This document shows, piece after piece, positions 51,234-60,009 of a stretch of DNA of 64,000 bases. The first letter of the stretch is position 1; each line of letters opens with the position of its first letter. This DNA is from an uncultured Candidatus Saccharibacteria bacterium. GTDB lineage: Bacteria; Patescibacteriota; Saccharimonadia; Saccharimonadales; Saccharimonadaceae. Position numbers and translations under genes: made by a program. The notes under the pieces were generated by a model. That model saw only the letters and a list, made by a program, of their open reading frames with translations. It had not been told where the DNA came from and did not search any database. The DNA is taken from NCBI GenBank assembly GCA_938046735.1, contig CALIXF010000009.1, positions 222,956-286,955 of the forward strand, written 5' to 3'.

Positions 51234-51378
51234 AAGCTGATACGCTTCACGGGGTTCCGCTTCAAAAAAATAGTGGAGTGTGGAGATTTCATTAAAAACA
51301 AAAAGCGAATTAAAACAAAACAATGTGCCCCAGGGTGGGCGCGCATCAGTGAAAAATACTCCGGGTGGAGTATTTTTA
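51234..51378 (+). ncRNA. Unassigned structured small RNA, ~145 nt
   Basis: The 357-base gap between trmD and obg holds a complete plus-strand RNA unit: consensus promoter, then a body, then an intrinsic terminator. The 5' end (CTGATACGC, 51237-51245) pairs with GCGCATCAG just before the terminator (51341-51349), with one A-C mismatch, giving a closing helix. Inside are a hairpin TTCCGC/GTGGAG around an A-rich loop, an A-rich single-stranded stretch (~51291-51321) and a hairpin GCCC/GGGC. It lacks the conserved sequences of SRP RNA, RNase P RNA and tmRNA. A 44-codon GTG frame overlaps it but runs through the terminator, so I favour a non-coding RNA. Confidence 0.6.
51352..51378. terminator. 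Bidirectional terminator (small RNA and obg)
   Basis: A stem AAAATACTCC/GGAGTATTTT with a GGGT loop and T-runs on both strands. It ends the plus-strand RNA and probably obg on the minus strand. Confidence 0.85.
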
Positions 51379-51470
51379 TTTGGCTAGCATGGTTATATCT
51401 AAAATAGATATATTAACTTACAATATTTAAGAAATAGTAGACTAGTTAATTTTTTATTGACTTGGTCATA

Positions 51471-52817
51471 CTAATACTGTTCAACAAGAGTAAAAATTTT
51501 ACCAGAAATCTCAATAAGAGAGTCTGGACCAGCGCCCTGGTTAGTTAGTTCTGCACGAATACCGAGTTTTTTCAGAATATCGCGCAAGCGATTAACAGAA
51601 GCGTAATTAGCAAGGTCTGTGCGACGAGCGAATTTTTCAATTTTTTCGCCAGTAACATGATATACTCCGTCATTATCAATCGAGACAGTCCAAGTATTCT
51701 GGAGCTGCTGAGTACTTAAGGAAATCACGGGGAGCTCAACCCTGTCTTGCTGCGATTTTGAATATTCATCATGATTTAAGTCCCGATTAGAAGCTAAGCT
51801 AATGTCCGATGTTTTTTTGACATTAGTTTTATCTTCTTTGACTTTTTGAATCTTCTGCCAAAGAGTACGTAGTAGATCATCAATTCCCTGATGCGAAGTT
51901 GCTGAGATCGGAAGAATATATGCATTTGGATTATGCTGATGAATTGATTGTATCTGCATACCGATAATATCTTGGTCTACCCCTTCGCATTTAGTAAGGG
52001 CAACTACCTCTGGGCGATCTTTTAAATCAGAATACTTATCAAGTTCATTACGAATAATTTGATAAGCTTCTCCAGCATCATTATTATAGACATCAACAAG
52101 GTGTAAGAGTACAGCGGTGCGATCGACGTGACGCAAGAAATCGTGACCTAGCCCTTTTCCCTCTGCCGCGCCCTCAATGAGACCCGGGATATCAGCAATT
52201 AAGATATCATGTCGATCAATTGTAGCAACACCAAGATTTGGCGTTAAAGTAGTGAATGGATAGTCGGCAATTTCTGGTTTAGCATTACTAACAACAGAGA
52301 GAAAAGTTGACTTACCAGCATTTGGTAAACCAACTAAACCGACATCAGCTAATAAACGAAGCTCAAGTTCCGCCTCAAATTCATCGCCAGGCTCGCCTAC
52401 CTCAGCAATAACTGGAGTTTGACGAACACTGGATTTAAAATGAGCATTGCCGAAGCCACCATCTCCACCCTTTGCAATTATAGCCTTTTCACCATCATGT
52501 GTTAGGTCGGCAATAATCTTACCGTCGCGTTTTACAACGGTGCCAATAGGCACCTCAACAAGGAGATCTTTACCAGCACGGCCAGCGCTACGAGTACCTG
52601 AACCGTTGCCACCATTTTCAGCTGTGAGAATAGGATTAAAACGAAAATCAATCAGAGTATTAGTATCTTTGTCGGCAATAAAAATAATTGAACCACCCCT
52701 ACCGCCGTTACCGCCATCTGGGCCGCCTTTATTGATATAAATTTCGTGACGAAAAGAAACAGCACCATCACCGCCTTTGCCGGCTTTTAGACTAACTTTC
52801 GCAGTATCACAAAACAT
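51471..52817 (-). CDS. obg: GTPase Obg/CgtA
   Basis: Obg is a ribosome-assembly GTPase. The 448-residue product has the glycine-rich Obg fold (~1-158, with GGDGAVSFRHEIYINKGGPD), the G domain with GLPNAGKST (~167-175), DIPGLIEGAAEGKGLGHDFL (~212-231), TKCE (G4, ~283) and ISATS (G5). After a charged linker (~335-370) comes a C-terminal OCT domain. An extended -10 (TGGTAAAAT) lies nine bases before the ATG. Confidence 0.96.
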   Translation of the reverse strand: MFCDTAKVSLKAGKGGDGAVSFRHEIYINKGGPDGGNGGRGGSIIFIADKDTNTLIDFRFNPILTAENGGNGSGTRSAGRAGKDLLVEVPIGTVVKRDGKIIADLTHDGEKAIIAKGGDGGFGNAHFKSSVRQTPVIAEVGEPGDEFEAELELRLLADVGLVGLPNAGKSTFLSVVSNAKPEIADYPFTTLTPNLGVATIDRHDILIADIPGLIEGAAEGKGLGHDFLRHVDRTAVLLHLVDVYNNDAGEAYQIIRNELDKYSDLKDRPEVVALTKCEGVDQDIIGMQIQSIHQHNPNAYILPISATSHQGIDDLLRTLWQKIQKVKEDKTNVKKTSDISLASNRDLNHDEYSKSQQDRVELPVISLSTQQLQNTWTVSIDNDGVYHVTGEKIEKFARRTDLANYASVNRLRDILKKLGIRAELTNQGAGPDSLIEISGKIFTLVEQY

Positions 52818-52826
52818 ATTACTCTT

Positions 52827-52835
52827 ATTTTACCA
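52827..52835 (-). promoter_or_regulatory. Extended -10 promoter of obg
   Basis: TGG plus TAAAAT (52832-52827), nine bases, then ATG at 52817. Confidence 0.5.
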
Positions 52836-52837
52836 TT

Positions 52838-53956
52838 TTAGCGGCTGTGAATAAAGAGGTAGCTTGACCAGACACTCTGTGGAACAGTTTTACGACCAAC
52901 ATGGCCCCAACCGGCAATACCATTCATATCGGAAATAGTAATAGTGCCATCGTCATTAACTGAGTCAACAATACCGACGTGACCATACCACCCAGAGTCA
53001 GTTTGGAAGATATCACCGGCCTGTGGATTGGTTCCACGACTACTTGGGAAGCTATTGACAAGCGCATTATCCCAGGTATTAGCATTACCAAGTCCACCAG
53101 GGAGCACATAACCACCGCCAAGCTCATAACGACGCTGCCAGGCATACCAGGTACACCAACCCCAGGGCATCTGATTTGCAGAGGTCCAATAAGTACGATA
53201 ATAGACAGACTGAGTATAGCTTTGAGACTGTGAATTAGTAAGACGTGGAGCAACGTAATCAGGACGTTCAGCTTCTGGAAGATTACCATCTGGAAGTAAA
53301 ATGGAAGTACCAACGGCTAAGCTCTGGTTCAGCTCAAGATTGTTAGCAGCGATAATTTCATCACTTTTTGCGCCATATTTATTAGCAATAGACTCAACAG
53401 TGTCACCATTTTTAATTTTATATACAAAACCAGCACGGGATGGGAGATAAATTACATCGCCAACTTTTGGCTCATAGGTATTCTTGAAATTATTCGACCA
53501 ACGAACCATAGTTTCAGTTACGCCACAGGTAGCATATTTTTCAGCGATAGACGCAATAGTATCACCCTGGAGAACTGTATATGTAATGGCGCCAACTTTG
53601 AGACAGTTGGTAGCAAGAGGTGCAATAGGTTTCTCCATTTTTTCAGTAGAGACTTGTCCAGAATCGCGAAGAGTAGTGAGAGAGTTATAATTGACATTAA
53701 CTACTTCGGAAGAAGCAAGGCTAAGATTACTAGCAAGCTCAGAAACAACGTAGAATTCAGATAACTGATCGGTAGAAACGGTATAATCTTTTTTTGAGAT
53801 TGACTGCAAATTAAGATTATTGGTTGCCTCATCGACATGTTTATTCCTTGAACCATAGTTTATCAAACCCATAGTGGCGAGGAATACAAAGATATACGGA
53901 AGGACCTTCAGCTTATTTTTTAATCTAATTCGTTTATTATGTCTTTTTGTTGTCAT
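52838..53956 (-). CDS. LysM-CHAP peptidoglycan hydrolase
   Basis: A secreted or membrane-tethered wall hydrolase, ~372 residues. A basic N-terminus and one hydrophobic helix (~16-36, VLPYIFVFLATMGLINYG) are followed by a linker and two LysM repeats (~120-165 and ~170-215, each with a G-D-T-x-x-x-I-A-x-K-Y pattern). The C-terminal CHAP domain has the catalytic Cys in WCTWYAW (~265) and His in YGHVGIVDSV (~325). It probably cleaves stem or cross-bridge peptides. A GTG at 53974 is an alternative start. The upstream neighbour is a MltG fusion, another wall enzyme. Confidence 0.87.
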   Translation of the reverse strand: MTTKRHNKRIRLKNKLKVLPYIFVFLATMGLINYGSRNKHVDEATNNLNLQSISKKDYTVSTDQLSEFYVVSELASNLSLASSEVVNVNYNSLTTLRDSGQVSTEKMEKPIAPLATNCLKVGAITYTVLQGDTIASIAEKYATCGVTETMVRWSNNFKNTYEPKVGDVIYLPSRAGFVYKIKNGDTVESIANKYGAKSDEIIAANNLELNQSLAVGTSILLPDGNLPEAERPDYVAPRLTNSQSQSYTQSVYYRTYWTSANQMPWGWCTWYAWQRRYELGGGYVLPGGLGNANTWDNALVNSFPSSRGTNPQAGDIFQTDSGWYGHVGIVDSVNDDGTITISDMNGIAGWGHVGRKTVPQSVWSSYLFIHSR

Positions 53957-53974
53957 AACTTGCCGATATTCCAC

Positions 53975-55654
53975 CTAAAGACCTACGTTACAGAGTTTTT
54001 GACAAAAGTCACGCTTTTTCTGCTCGTGCTCAGTATCGGTTACACTATAATACATCTTTCCATCATCTCCTGTCAAGAAATAATACATAGACTTCATATT
54101 CTCATCAGGTTCAGCTACGGCAAGAAGAGCAGAAATTGAAGGGCTACAAATCGGACCGGGAGGAAGGCCAGTGTGTTTTCTTGTATTATACAGACTATCC
54201 GTTTCAAGCACGGTAAAATTGTTATTCGAGTCATTTTTATCGCGATTCGGATTGACAAGATCAGCAGCATAAGTTGCTGTAACATCAGAACCTAAATTCC
54301 AGCCTCTTCGTAAACGGTTTTGAAAAACCATAGATACGCCTGGCATATCTTCAGTGTGAGCCTCTTTTTGAATAATTGAAGCAAGGATTAATCCCTCCCT
54401 TAAACTAAGACCACGTTTTGCAAATTTTTCCTCAATCTTATTAAGGGAAACTACATTATTAAGCTGATCAATCATAGTTTGAAAAATCTTCTCTACAGTT
54501 TCACCCTGATAAAACTGGTAAGTTTCACCATAAAGATACCCCTCAAGAGCGACACTAGCTGGCTGTAATTGATTTTCTAATCGTCCCTCACTACTATACA
54601 AACCTTTTAAAACGGGGCTATTATATTGTTTAGCCAGAGCAGTATTAATTTGTTCCTCAGTATAACCAATTTTAATTAATTTCTGACGTATATCCTTAAT
54701 AGTTTCTCCCGGTAAGACGGTCAAATTAAAAACATTAGCTGAAACTACACCTTCTTCTAACAGATCAGCAATCTGCTGTGCAGATTGATTAGGACGAAGA
54801 AAATAGGTTCCAGACTTAATTTTCGATGCTTTCTGATGTATTTTTAAATAAATTTTAAAAGCAAAATCAGAGCGAATTAACCCCCGCAACTGTAATCGTT
54901 TGGCGATATCACTAATAGTCTCATTGGTTTTAATTTCAAACTCAACATAGTGACAACCTTCCTCCTGCTCTCTTTCGTTAGTTGCAGCAGCCTCAGATGG
55001 GCTTTTGAAACGACAACTATGATTATTTAAAGCGGCTAATTGCTTCTGATACCAAAAATACGCCCCGCCACCGCCAAGACCAATTAATAATAACAGAACG
55101 ATAAATAAAATAATGACTTTCTTCATAAGTGGTTTCTTTTTAGCTGGTAATTGTTCTTTTCTTTCTATTTTATTGGTTTTTTGATCGCCAATTTGAATAT
55201 CACCAGATTTAGTAAGATCCACCGGCGTAAGCACCTGCTGGTTACTGAGAGCAGATTGTAATCGTTCAACAAAATCTTGTAGAATGATCGCAGCTGATTC
55301 AGAATCAATTTCACCTTTCTGGTAATTTCTTTTTCGGTGCTTAAGACGATTTTCTGCCTCTACCGAGGTTAACGACTCATCTTGAAAATAGATCTTTAGG
55401 CCTGGAATTATAGCTGCAATACGCTCAGCAAAAGCCTTAACAAAATCTGATTGCGCAGTTTGGTTGCCATTATTACTACGTGGCATCCCAATAACTAATA
55501 CCTTTGTACTATAAAAGTCGAGCTTTCTCTGGATTTCGGAAATTTCCTGACCGTTAACATTGATATAACCGTCTGGAATAGCAATTTTAGTTGTTGTATC
55601 TACATGAGCCACACCAATACGTACGGTTCCAACATCTAGACCGATTATCTTCAT
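53975..55654 (-). CDS. RuvX(YqgF)-MltG fusion protein
   Basis: A 559-residue fusion. Residues 1-~138 are a RuvX/YqgF RNase H-fold nuclease: GLDVGTVRIGVA (~5-16, first Asp), LVIGMPRS (~52), YFQDESLTSVEAE (~90-102, Glu) and DSESAAIILQDF (~121, last acid). After a linker, one transmembrane helix (~176-198, VIILFIVLLLLIGLGGGGAYF) leads to an external MltG/YceG lytic transglycosylase (~240-550) with ASIIQKEAHTEDMPGVSMVF (~421-440; the catalytic Glu follows Lys) and TGLPPGPICSPS. The orientation is workable: nuclease inside, transglycosylase outside. It is followed 9 bases after the bitopic protein gene. Confidence 0.88.
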   Translation of the reverse strand: MKIIGLDVGTVRIGVAHVDTTTKIAIPDGYINVNGQEISEIQRKLDFYSTKVLVIGMPRSNNGNQTAQSDFVKAFAERIAAIIPGLKIYFQDESLTSVEAENRLKHRKRNYQKGEIDSESAAIILQDFVERLQSALSNQQVLTPVDLTKSGDIQIGDQKTNKIERKEQLPAKKKPLMKKVIILFIVLLLLIGLGGGGAYFWYQKQLAALNNHSCRFKSPSEAAATNEREQEEGCHYVEFEIKTNETISDIAKRLQLRGLIRSDFAFKIYLKIHQKASKIKSGTYFLRPNQSAQQIADLLEEGVVSANVFNLTVLPGETIKDIRQKLIKIGYTEEQINTALAKQYNSPVLKGLYSSEGRLENQLQPASVALEGYLYGETYQFYQGETVEKIFQTMIDQLNNVVSLNKIEEKFAKRGLSLREGLILASIIQKEAHTEDMPGVSMVFQNRLRRGWNLGSDVTATYAADLVNPNRDKNDSNNNFTVLETDSLYNTRKHTGLPPGPICSPSISALLAVAEPDENMKSMYYFLTGDDGKMYYSVTDTEHEQKKRDFCQKLCNVGL

Positions 55655-55663
55655 ACTCGTACC

Positions 55664-57409
55664 TTAATTTTCTTCAATTGTAATTGTAACACTGACTTTA
55701 TTAACATCATCAGGGATACTGCGAACCCATGGAAATGATGTGTCTACCTTAACTTCGCTTACGCCGTTAATCGACTTAATAAGGGTAGTTACCTCGCCAA
55801 TCTTTTTACCTAACGACTTGTCGAGTACAGTTTTTTCTGTAACTTCAGGACCAGTTTTTACAATAGCTTTTAGTTTGGCGCTATTATTATTTTCCTGAAA
55901 ACGTTCAATAAAAAGTGAACCAATTTCATAAATTTTCTGATCTTCACCTAATCGACTACTAACCAGGTTACGAATATACTCCTCAATAGCAGTCTTATCT
56001 AAAACGTTCACCTTATATGTAATCTTAGCTAAGAGTTTGGCCTTGCCTTCCGCGGCAACTTCACCAATTGCTGGGCTTGGAGTGGCACTACCAAGGTTTT
56101 TCTTGTAACTTGCGTCAATTCTTAGCTCAGTTTCTTTAACTTTAGCAAACAGTTCATCTTTGCCTTCGTCTACTTGATTCGCCTGAGCTTTAGCCTTCTC
56201 GACGTCACTTGCGGTGACAATTTTGACTATTTTGTCAGTTCCACCAGTAAAGGCATTGGGATTAAAAGCATCAACTTTTTCAACAGATGACTGCCAGCCT
56301 GAAGCAGCAGGATCAATATTAAACCTAGTACCCCCCTCGAAAGCTATCACATCAACAGTTTTTCTGATTTGGCAGGTATTTGTAGTACGAACAGTACAGC
56401 TAGTCGTAGAACCATCCCAGCTAAAATCAGTATTTGCGATTGTAAGATAGTTAAGATTGCCTTTAGCGAACGCACTACCGATTGGGACTGAAATACGATC
56501 CGGATTGCTTGGAGAGGCACTGGAAGTTGAAAAACTAAAGTTGGCAGTAAGGGTTAATTTACCACTTGCTTTCTCACCATCGTTACGTTCCCCCGTAGCT
56601 TCAAAATCAATAGTACTCTCTTTTTCAAGAGTTTCAGATTCTAGCAAAATCTTACCATCCTTGTTGCTAGCCTGATCGGCGACATTAACTAGAGAGATAT
56701 TTTCTGAAAAGTTATCTGGTGTGGTTTTTATTTTAACCATAATTTTGGCGGCTGGCGCAAAAACAAAAGCCCATACACCACCAACCACTAGAACAATAAA
56801 TAGTGCAATGCCTAAAATAATCCACTTGCGCATAGAATCGAAACTTGGGATTTTTTTGGTTTTCTTTTTTTTGTCTTCTTCAAGATCTTCGGAGTCTTGG
56901 TCTAGCTCAGTAGAATCTAAATTCTCGACCACTTCTTTTTGCGACTTTTGAGGATTTTTTGAATCTGTAGGATTATTTATAAATGCTGTTTTTTCTGTCT
57001 TTTTTGAATTAGTAAGATTAGTCTGCTTTGATCCTAGCTCTTCCGTTTGATCCGAGCTCTCAGAGTCATCAATCTCACTAATTGGAGATGCCTTAACTGG
57101 AGTTTTAGTGATGACGGGAGCATCTTTATATTCACTAGGCAAGATCGGCCGAGTCTGAAGATTTTTCGAAAAAGGCAGTCCGGAAGTAGCAGCCAACTTC
57201 ATCAAGATCGGATCAATAGTGACAATAACCACTGCCTTATCAAGATTTTTAGCGGTTTTTGCAATTAGCTTTAGATTAATTGCACTACGCATAACGCTAA
57301 GTTTTTTAGGTGGAACGAGAGCAACAACTTTTTGTTTTGACGATTTAAGATGATTAATGATATCAGTTATGTCATCCTCTGGCTCTATATAGTAGATGTC
57401 CTTATTCAT
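55664..57409 (-). CDS. Bitopic membrane protein of unknown function (581 aa)
   Basis: I do not recognise a characterised family. Residues 1-~95 look like a cytoplasmic alpha/beta domain starting IYYIEPEDDITDIINHLKSS. An acidic Ser/Glu/Asp/Lys linker follows (~95-188), then one helix (~191-215, WIILGIALFIVLVVGGVWAF) and a ~365-residue external part rich in beta-forming stretches, with repeated Val/Ile/Thr patterns and a Cys pair (SCTVRTTNTCQI, ~335). Layout recalls conserved bitopic proteins of other CPR genomes. The start is fixed by an extended -10 six bases upstream, divergent to the kinase gene. Confidence 0.6.
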   Translation of the reverse strand: MNKDIYYIEPEDDITDIINHLKSSKQKVVALVPPKKLSVMRSAINLKLIAKTAKNLDKAVVIVTIDPILMKLAATSGLPFSKNLQTRPILPSEYKDAPVITKTPVKASPISEIDDSESSDQTEELGSKQTNLTNSKKTEKTAFINNPTDSKNPQKSQKEVVENLDSTELDQDSEDLEEDKKKKTKKIPSFDSMRKWIILGIALFIVLVVGGVWAFVFAPAAKIMVKIKTTPDNFSENISLVNVADQASNKDGKILLESETLEKESTIDFEATGERNDGEKASGKLTLTANFSFSTSSASPSNPDRISVPIGSAFAKGNLNYLTIANTDFSWDGSTTSCTVRTTNTCQIRKTVDVIAFEGGTRFNIDPAASGWQSSVEKVDAFNPNAFTGGTDKIVKIVTASDVEKAKAQANQVDEGKDELFAKVKETELRIDASYKKNLGSATPSPAIGEVAAEGKAKLLAKITYKVNVLDKTAIEEYIRNLVSSRLGEDQKIYEIGSLFIERFQENNNSAKLKAIVKTGPEVTEKTVLDKSLGKKIGEVTTLIKSINGVSEVKVDTSFPWVRSIPDDVNKVSVTITIEEN

Positions 57410-57415
57410 ATTCCG

Positions 57416-57424
57416 ATTTTATCA
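57416..57424 (-). promoter_or_regulatory. Extended -10 promoter, leaderless (bitopic protein)
   Basis: TGA plus TAAAAT (57421-57416), six bases, then ATG at 57409. Confidence 0.7.
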
Positions 57425-57440
57425 CATTACATACTTTTTA

Positions 57441-57449
57441 TGTTAAAAT
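57441..57449 (+). promoter_or_regulatory. Extended -10 promoter, leaderless (histidine kinase)
   Basis: TGT plus TAAAAT (57444-57449), seven bases, then ATG at 57457. It shares a 47-base intergenic region with the divergent promoter at 57416. Confidence 0.65.
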
Positions 57450-57456
57450 TTAGGCA

Positions 57457-59154
57457 ATGAGTATTTTTAGCTTTATTAAGAAAAAAGAGACAAACAATAG
57501 TCTCATGCAGACTCCTTTAAGCCAGACTGCCCCAACAACTCGTTCAGCCAACCTTGCTAATTTAGTCCTGAATTCGATTGACGAAGGCGTAATGATTGTA
57601 CACTCTTCTGGGATCGTAGTTTTAATAAATCCAGCAGCAATGCGACTACTTGGTACGAGTGATCCTAATACGGTCGAGAACCTTCAGCTCGCGTCTATTC
57701 TTAAGCTTGAGAATGGCGAAGGATTGAAGATTGATGACAATGTTAATCCAGTACTCCGCGCAGTAATGAATGGAGAGAATTACAACACTCGTGATTTAGT
57801 GCTTGTAAGTATTCAAGAGCAGAGAAAGCCAGTTGCGATTTCTGTAGTTTGTACGACAGCTGGACAAAATGAGCGAATTATTACGTTACGCGACATTGCA
57901 AGGGAGCTGGAAGAAGAAGGTGAGCAAGCGGAATTTATTTCTACAGCGTCACACGAGATGCGTACACCAGTAGCCTCAATTGAAGGATATTTAGGTCTTG
58001 CCTTAAATCCAAAAACAGCCACGATTGACGATCGCGCCCGTAAATATTTAGAGGAGGCACACGCTTCTTCAAAACACTTAGGACGCTTATTTAAAGACCT
58101 TCTTGATGTTACAAAATTGGATGACAAAAAGATTCGGGTTCAACTTTCTCCTGTAGAGATGTCATCAACGGTGCGTTCGATCGCGAACGGCCAAGTACCG
58201 ATGATGAACGAAAAAGGCATACATTATACCTTTGGCGCAAGCTCCGCGAGGTCCGATAATACAGCTCGAACAATCAATCAGGAAGTCTATGCCAGCGTAG
58301 ATATCGATTTCTTACGTGAAGTAGTAAGCAATTTGGTTGAAAATGCAATTAAATATACTGCTTCAGGCGGCGGGATTTGGATAAATGTGCGTGGAGATGG
58401 CGATCGTGTATTGATTAATGTGACTGATACTGGCATCGGTATTTCACCTGATGACTTAAAACATATCTTCCAGAAATTTTATCGTGCCGATAATTCACAG
58501 ACGCGGACAGTCGGTGGAACAGGATTAGGTCTTTATTTAGTCAAACAACGTGTTGAAGCTATGGGTGGTAAAGTTTGGGCGGAAAGTTCTTTTGGTGAGG
58601 GATCGACCTTTTATCTTTCCTTCCCTCGTATCACTGCCGAAGAATACCAACGTCGTAAGCAAATTGCCTCAAATATTGAAGCGATGAATATCAATAGCGT
58701 AAACAATAATACTTTAAATCAGCCAAATGATGTAACACCTACTAGTTCTGAAACTCCAACCACCCAAGATACTCAAGCAAATCAGGCAGTTCCAGGAGTT
58801 CAGACAGCTCAATTAGCTCCAACGGCTCCGGAAATTAAGACAACTCAGGTAGCCCCAGAAAGCTCGATATCGTCGACCGCCCCAATAAATCTAATAACTT
58901 CGCAACCTGTAATACAACAGCAATATCAGCCAATGGCGCAACCAATATATGCGACGCAGGCAGTACAGACGGGACAACCACAAGCGGTCCAAGCACCTAT
59001 GATGCAACCACATGATGCACAACCACAGCCGGGACAAATACCGATAGTACAGCCTCAGACAATACAACCACAGACCATGCAACCTCAATCAGCTCAGCCA
59101 ACCGTCTTACAACAATCTGTAAACAATAATCAAAAATTACCAATTAATAACTAA
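57457..59154 (+). CDS. Soluble PAS histidine kinase with Gln/Pro-rich tail
   Basis: A 565-residue cytoplasmic kinase without transmembrane helices. A PAS-like sensor (~27-140) begins LANLVLNSIDEGVMIVHSSG. HisKA has STASHEMRTPVASIEGYL (His ~166). HATPase motifs are LREVVSNLVENAIKYT (~290), DTGIGISPDDL (~324) and GGTGLGLYLVK (~353). The tail from ~400 to 565 is low-complexity, rich in Gln, Pro, Thr and Ala, with repeated QPQ units and no charged clusters. It could be a disordered scaffold or polar-targeting segment. The next gene encodes its likely partner regulator, which has a similar tail. Confidence 0.88.
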   Translation: MSIFSFIKKKETNNSLMQTPLSQTAPTTRSANLANLVLNSIDEGVMIVHSSGIVVLINPAAMRLLGTSDPNTVENLQLASILKLENGEGLKIDDNVNPVLRAVMNGENYNTRDLVLVSIQEQRKPVAISVVCTTAGQNERIITLRDIARELEEEGEQAEFISTASHEMRTPVASIEGYLGLALNPKTATIDDRARKYLEEAHASSKHLGRLFKDLLDVTKLDDKKIRVQLSPVEMSSTVRSIANGQVPMMNEKGIHYTFGASSARSDNTARTINQEVYASVDIDFLREVVSNLVENAIKYTASGGGIWINVRGDGDRVLINVTDTGIGISPDDLKHIFQKFYRADNSQTRTVGGTGLGLYLVKQRVEAMGGKVWAESSFGEGSTFYLSFPRITAEEYQRRKQIASNIEAMNINSVNNNTLNQPNDVTPTSSETPTTQDTQANQAVPGVQTAQLAPTAPEIKTTQVAPESSISSTAPINLITSQPVIQQQYQPMAQPIYATQAVQTGQPQAVQAPMMQPHDAQPQPGQIPIVQPQTIQPQTMQPQSAQPTVLQQSVNNNQKLPINN

Positions 59155-59163
59155 AGGAAATAT

Positions 59164-59982
59164 ATGGCAAAAATATTACTTGTCGAAGACGACCAAAGCT
59201 TAAGGGAGATTTATGGTATACGCTTAACGGCTGAGGGATATGAGATTGTACCAGCTGGTGACGGTGAAGAAGCCTTAGCGGCTGCAGTACGTGAAAAACC
59301 TGATTTAATTATTTCCGACGTAATGATGCCAAAAATTTCTGGTTTTGACATGCTTGATATCTTAAGATCAACACCAGAGACTAAAAATATTAAGGTAATT
59401 ATGATGACTGCTCTTTCATCCGAAGATCAAAGAGAACGTGGCGAGGCACTTGGCGCCGATCGTTTCTTGGTAAAGTCACAGGTTGGGATTGAAGACGTAG
59501 TGAATGCAGTCCATGAAGTACTAGATCAAAACAATACCAAACAGAATACCACTTTGCCAGAAAATGATGCTACGGCTTTTAATACACCCAATATTCAAAG
59601 CAATGTTTTTCAAATTCAACAACCAGCTAGCGAGACAACATCACAAACAGCTACACAGTTTACAATTGAGACACCAATACAGACAGGCGCACAGCAAACG
59701 ATACAACAGTCTGTGACGCCACAAATAACTCAGCCTGTTGTACAATCGACACTCCAATCCACAACGCAACCAGTAACTCAGACTACAGATGGCACTTTTT
59801 TACAACCAGCTGGTGCTGAGCAAACACCTCAACAAACTTTTGGGGACTTGGCATTCTCAAATCAAAGTCATGGAATATCACCTCAGAACGATTCGTATTC
59901 GATTAATTCAGTGACGGATGACTCCGGAATGAATATTAAGGATCAAATGGATCAGATTTTAGGTGGAATGGGTTCCGTTTAA
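59164..59982 (+). CDS. Single-domain response regulator with Gln/Thr-rich tail
   Basis: A 272-residue protein. The receiver domain (1-~125) has VEDD (~7-10), the phospho-Asp in LIISDVMMPKISG (Asp52) and the Lys in DRFLVKSQ (~103). No DNA-binding or enzyme domain follows; residues ~128-240 are Gln/Thr/Pro/Ser-rich and repetitive, and the last ~30 residues are more ordered (MNIKDQMDQILGGMG), a possible short amphipathic helix. AAAGGA precedes the start, nine bases after the kinase stop. It is likely phosphorylated by that kinase and acts through protein contacts. Confidence 0.87.
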   Translation: MAKILLVEDDQSLREIYGIRLTAEGYEIVPAGDGEEALAAAVREKPDLIISDVMMPKISGFDMLDILRSTPETKNIKVIMMTALSSEDQRERGEALGADRFLVKSQVGIEDVVNAVHEVLDQNNTKQNTTLPENDATAFNTPNIQSNVFQIQQPASETTSQTATQFTIETPIQTGAQQTIQQSVTPQITQPVVQSTLQSTTQPVTQTTDGTFLQPAGAEQTPQQTFGDLAFSNQSHGISPQNDSYSINSVTDDSGMNIKDQMDQILGGMGSV

Positions 59983-59994
59983 ATATCACATATA

Positions 59995-60003
59995 TGATAT
60001 ATT
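59995..60003 (+). promoter_or_regulatory. Possible extended -10, leaderless (rluB-like)
   Basis: TGA plus TATATT (59998-60003), six bases, then ATG at 60010. A better hexamer (TATAAT, 60004-60009) abuts the ATG and would start transcription inside the gene, so the assignment is uncertain. Confidence 0.4.
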
Positions 60004-60009
60004 TATAAT

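Noticed and set aside
51234..51378. The intergenic RNA as SRP RNA, RNase P RNA or tmRNA
   Set aside because: No GGAAGG-type SRP tip, no GAGGAAAGTC-type RNase P core and no tRNA-like ends with CCA were found.
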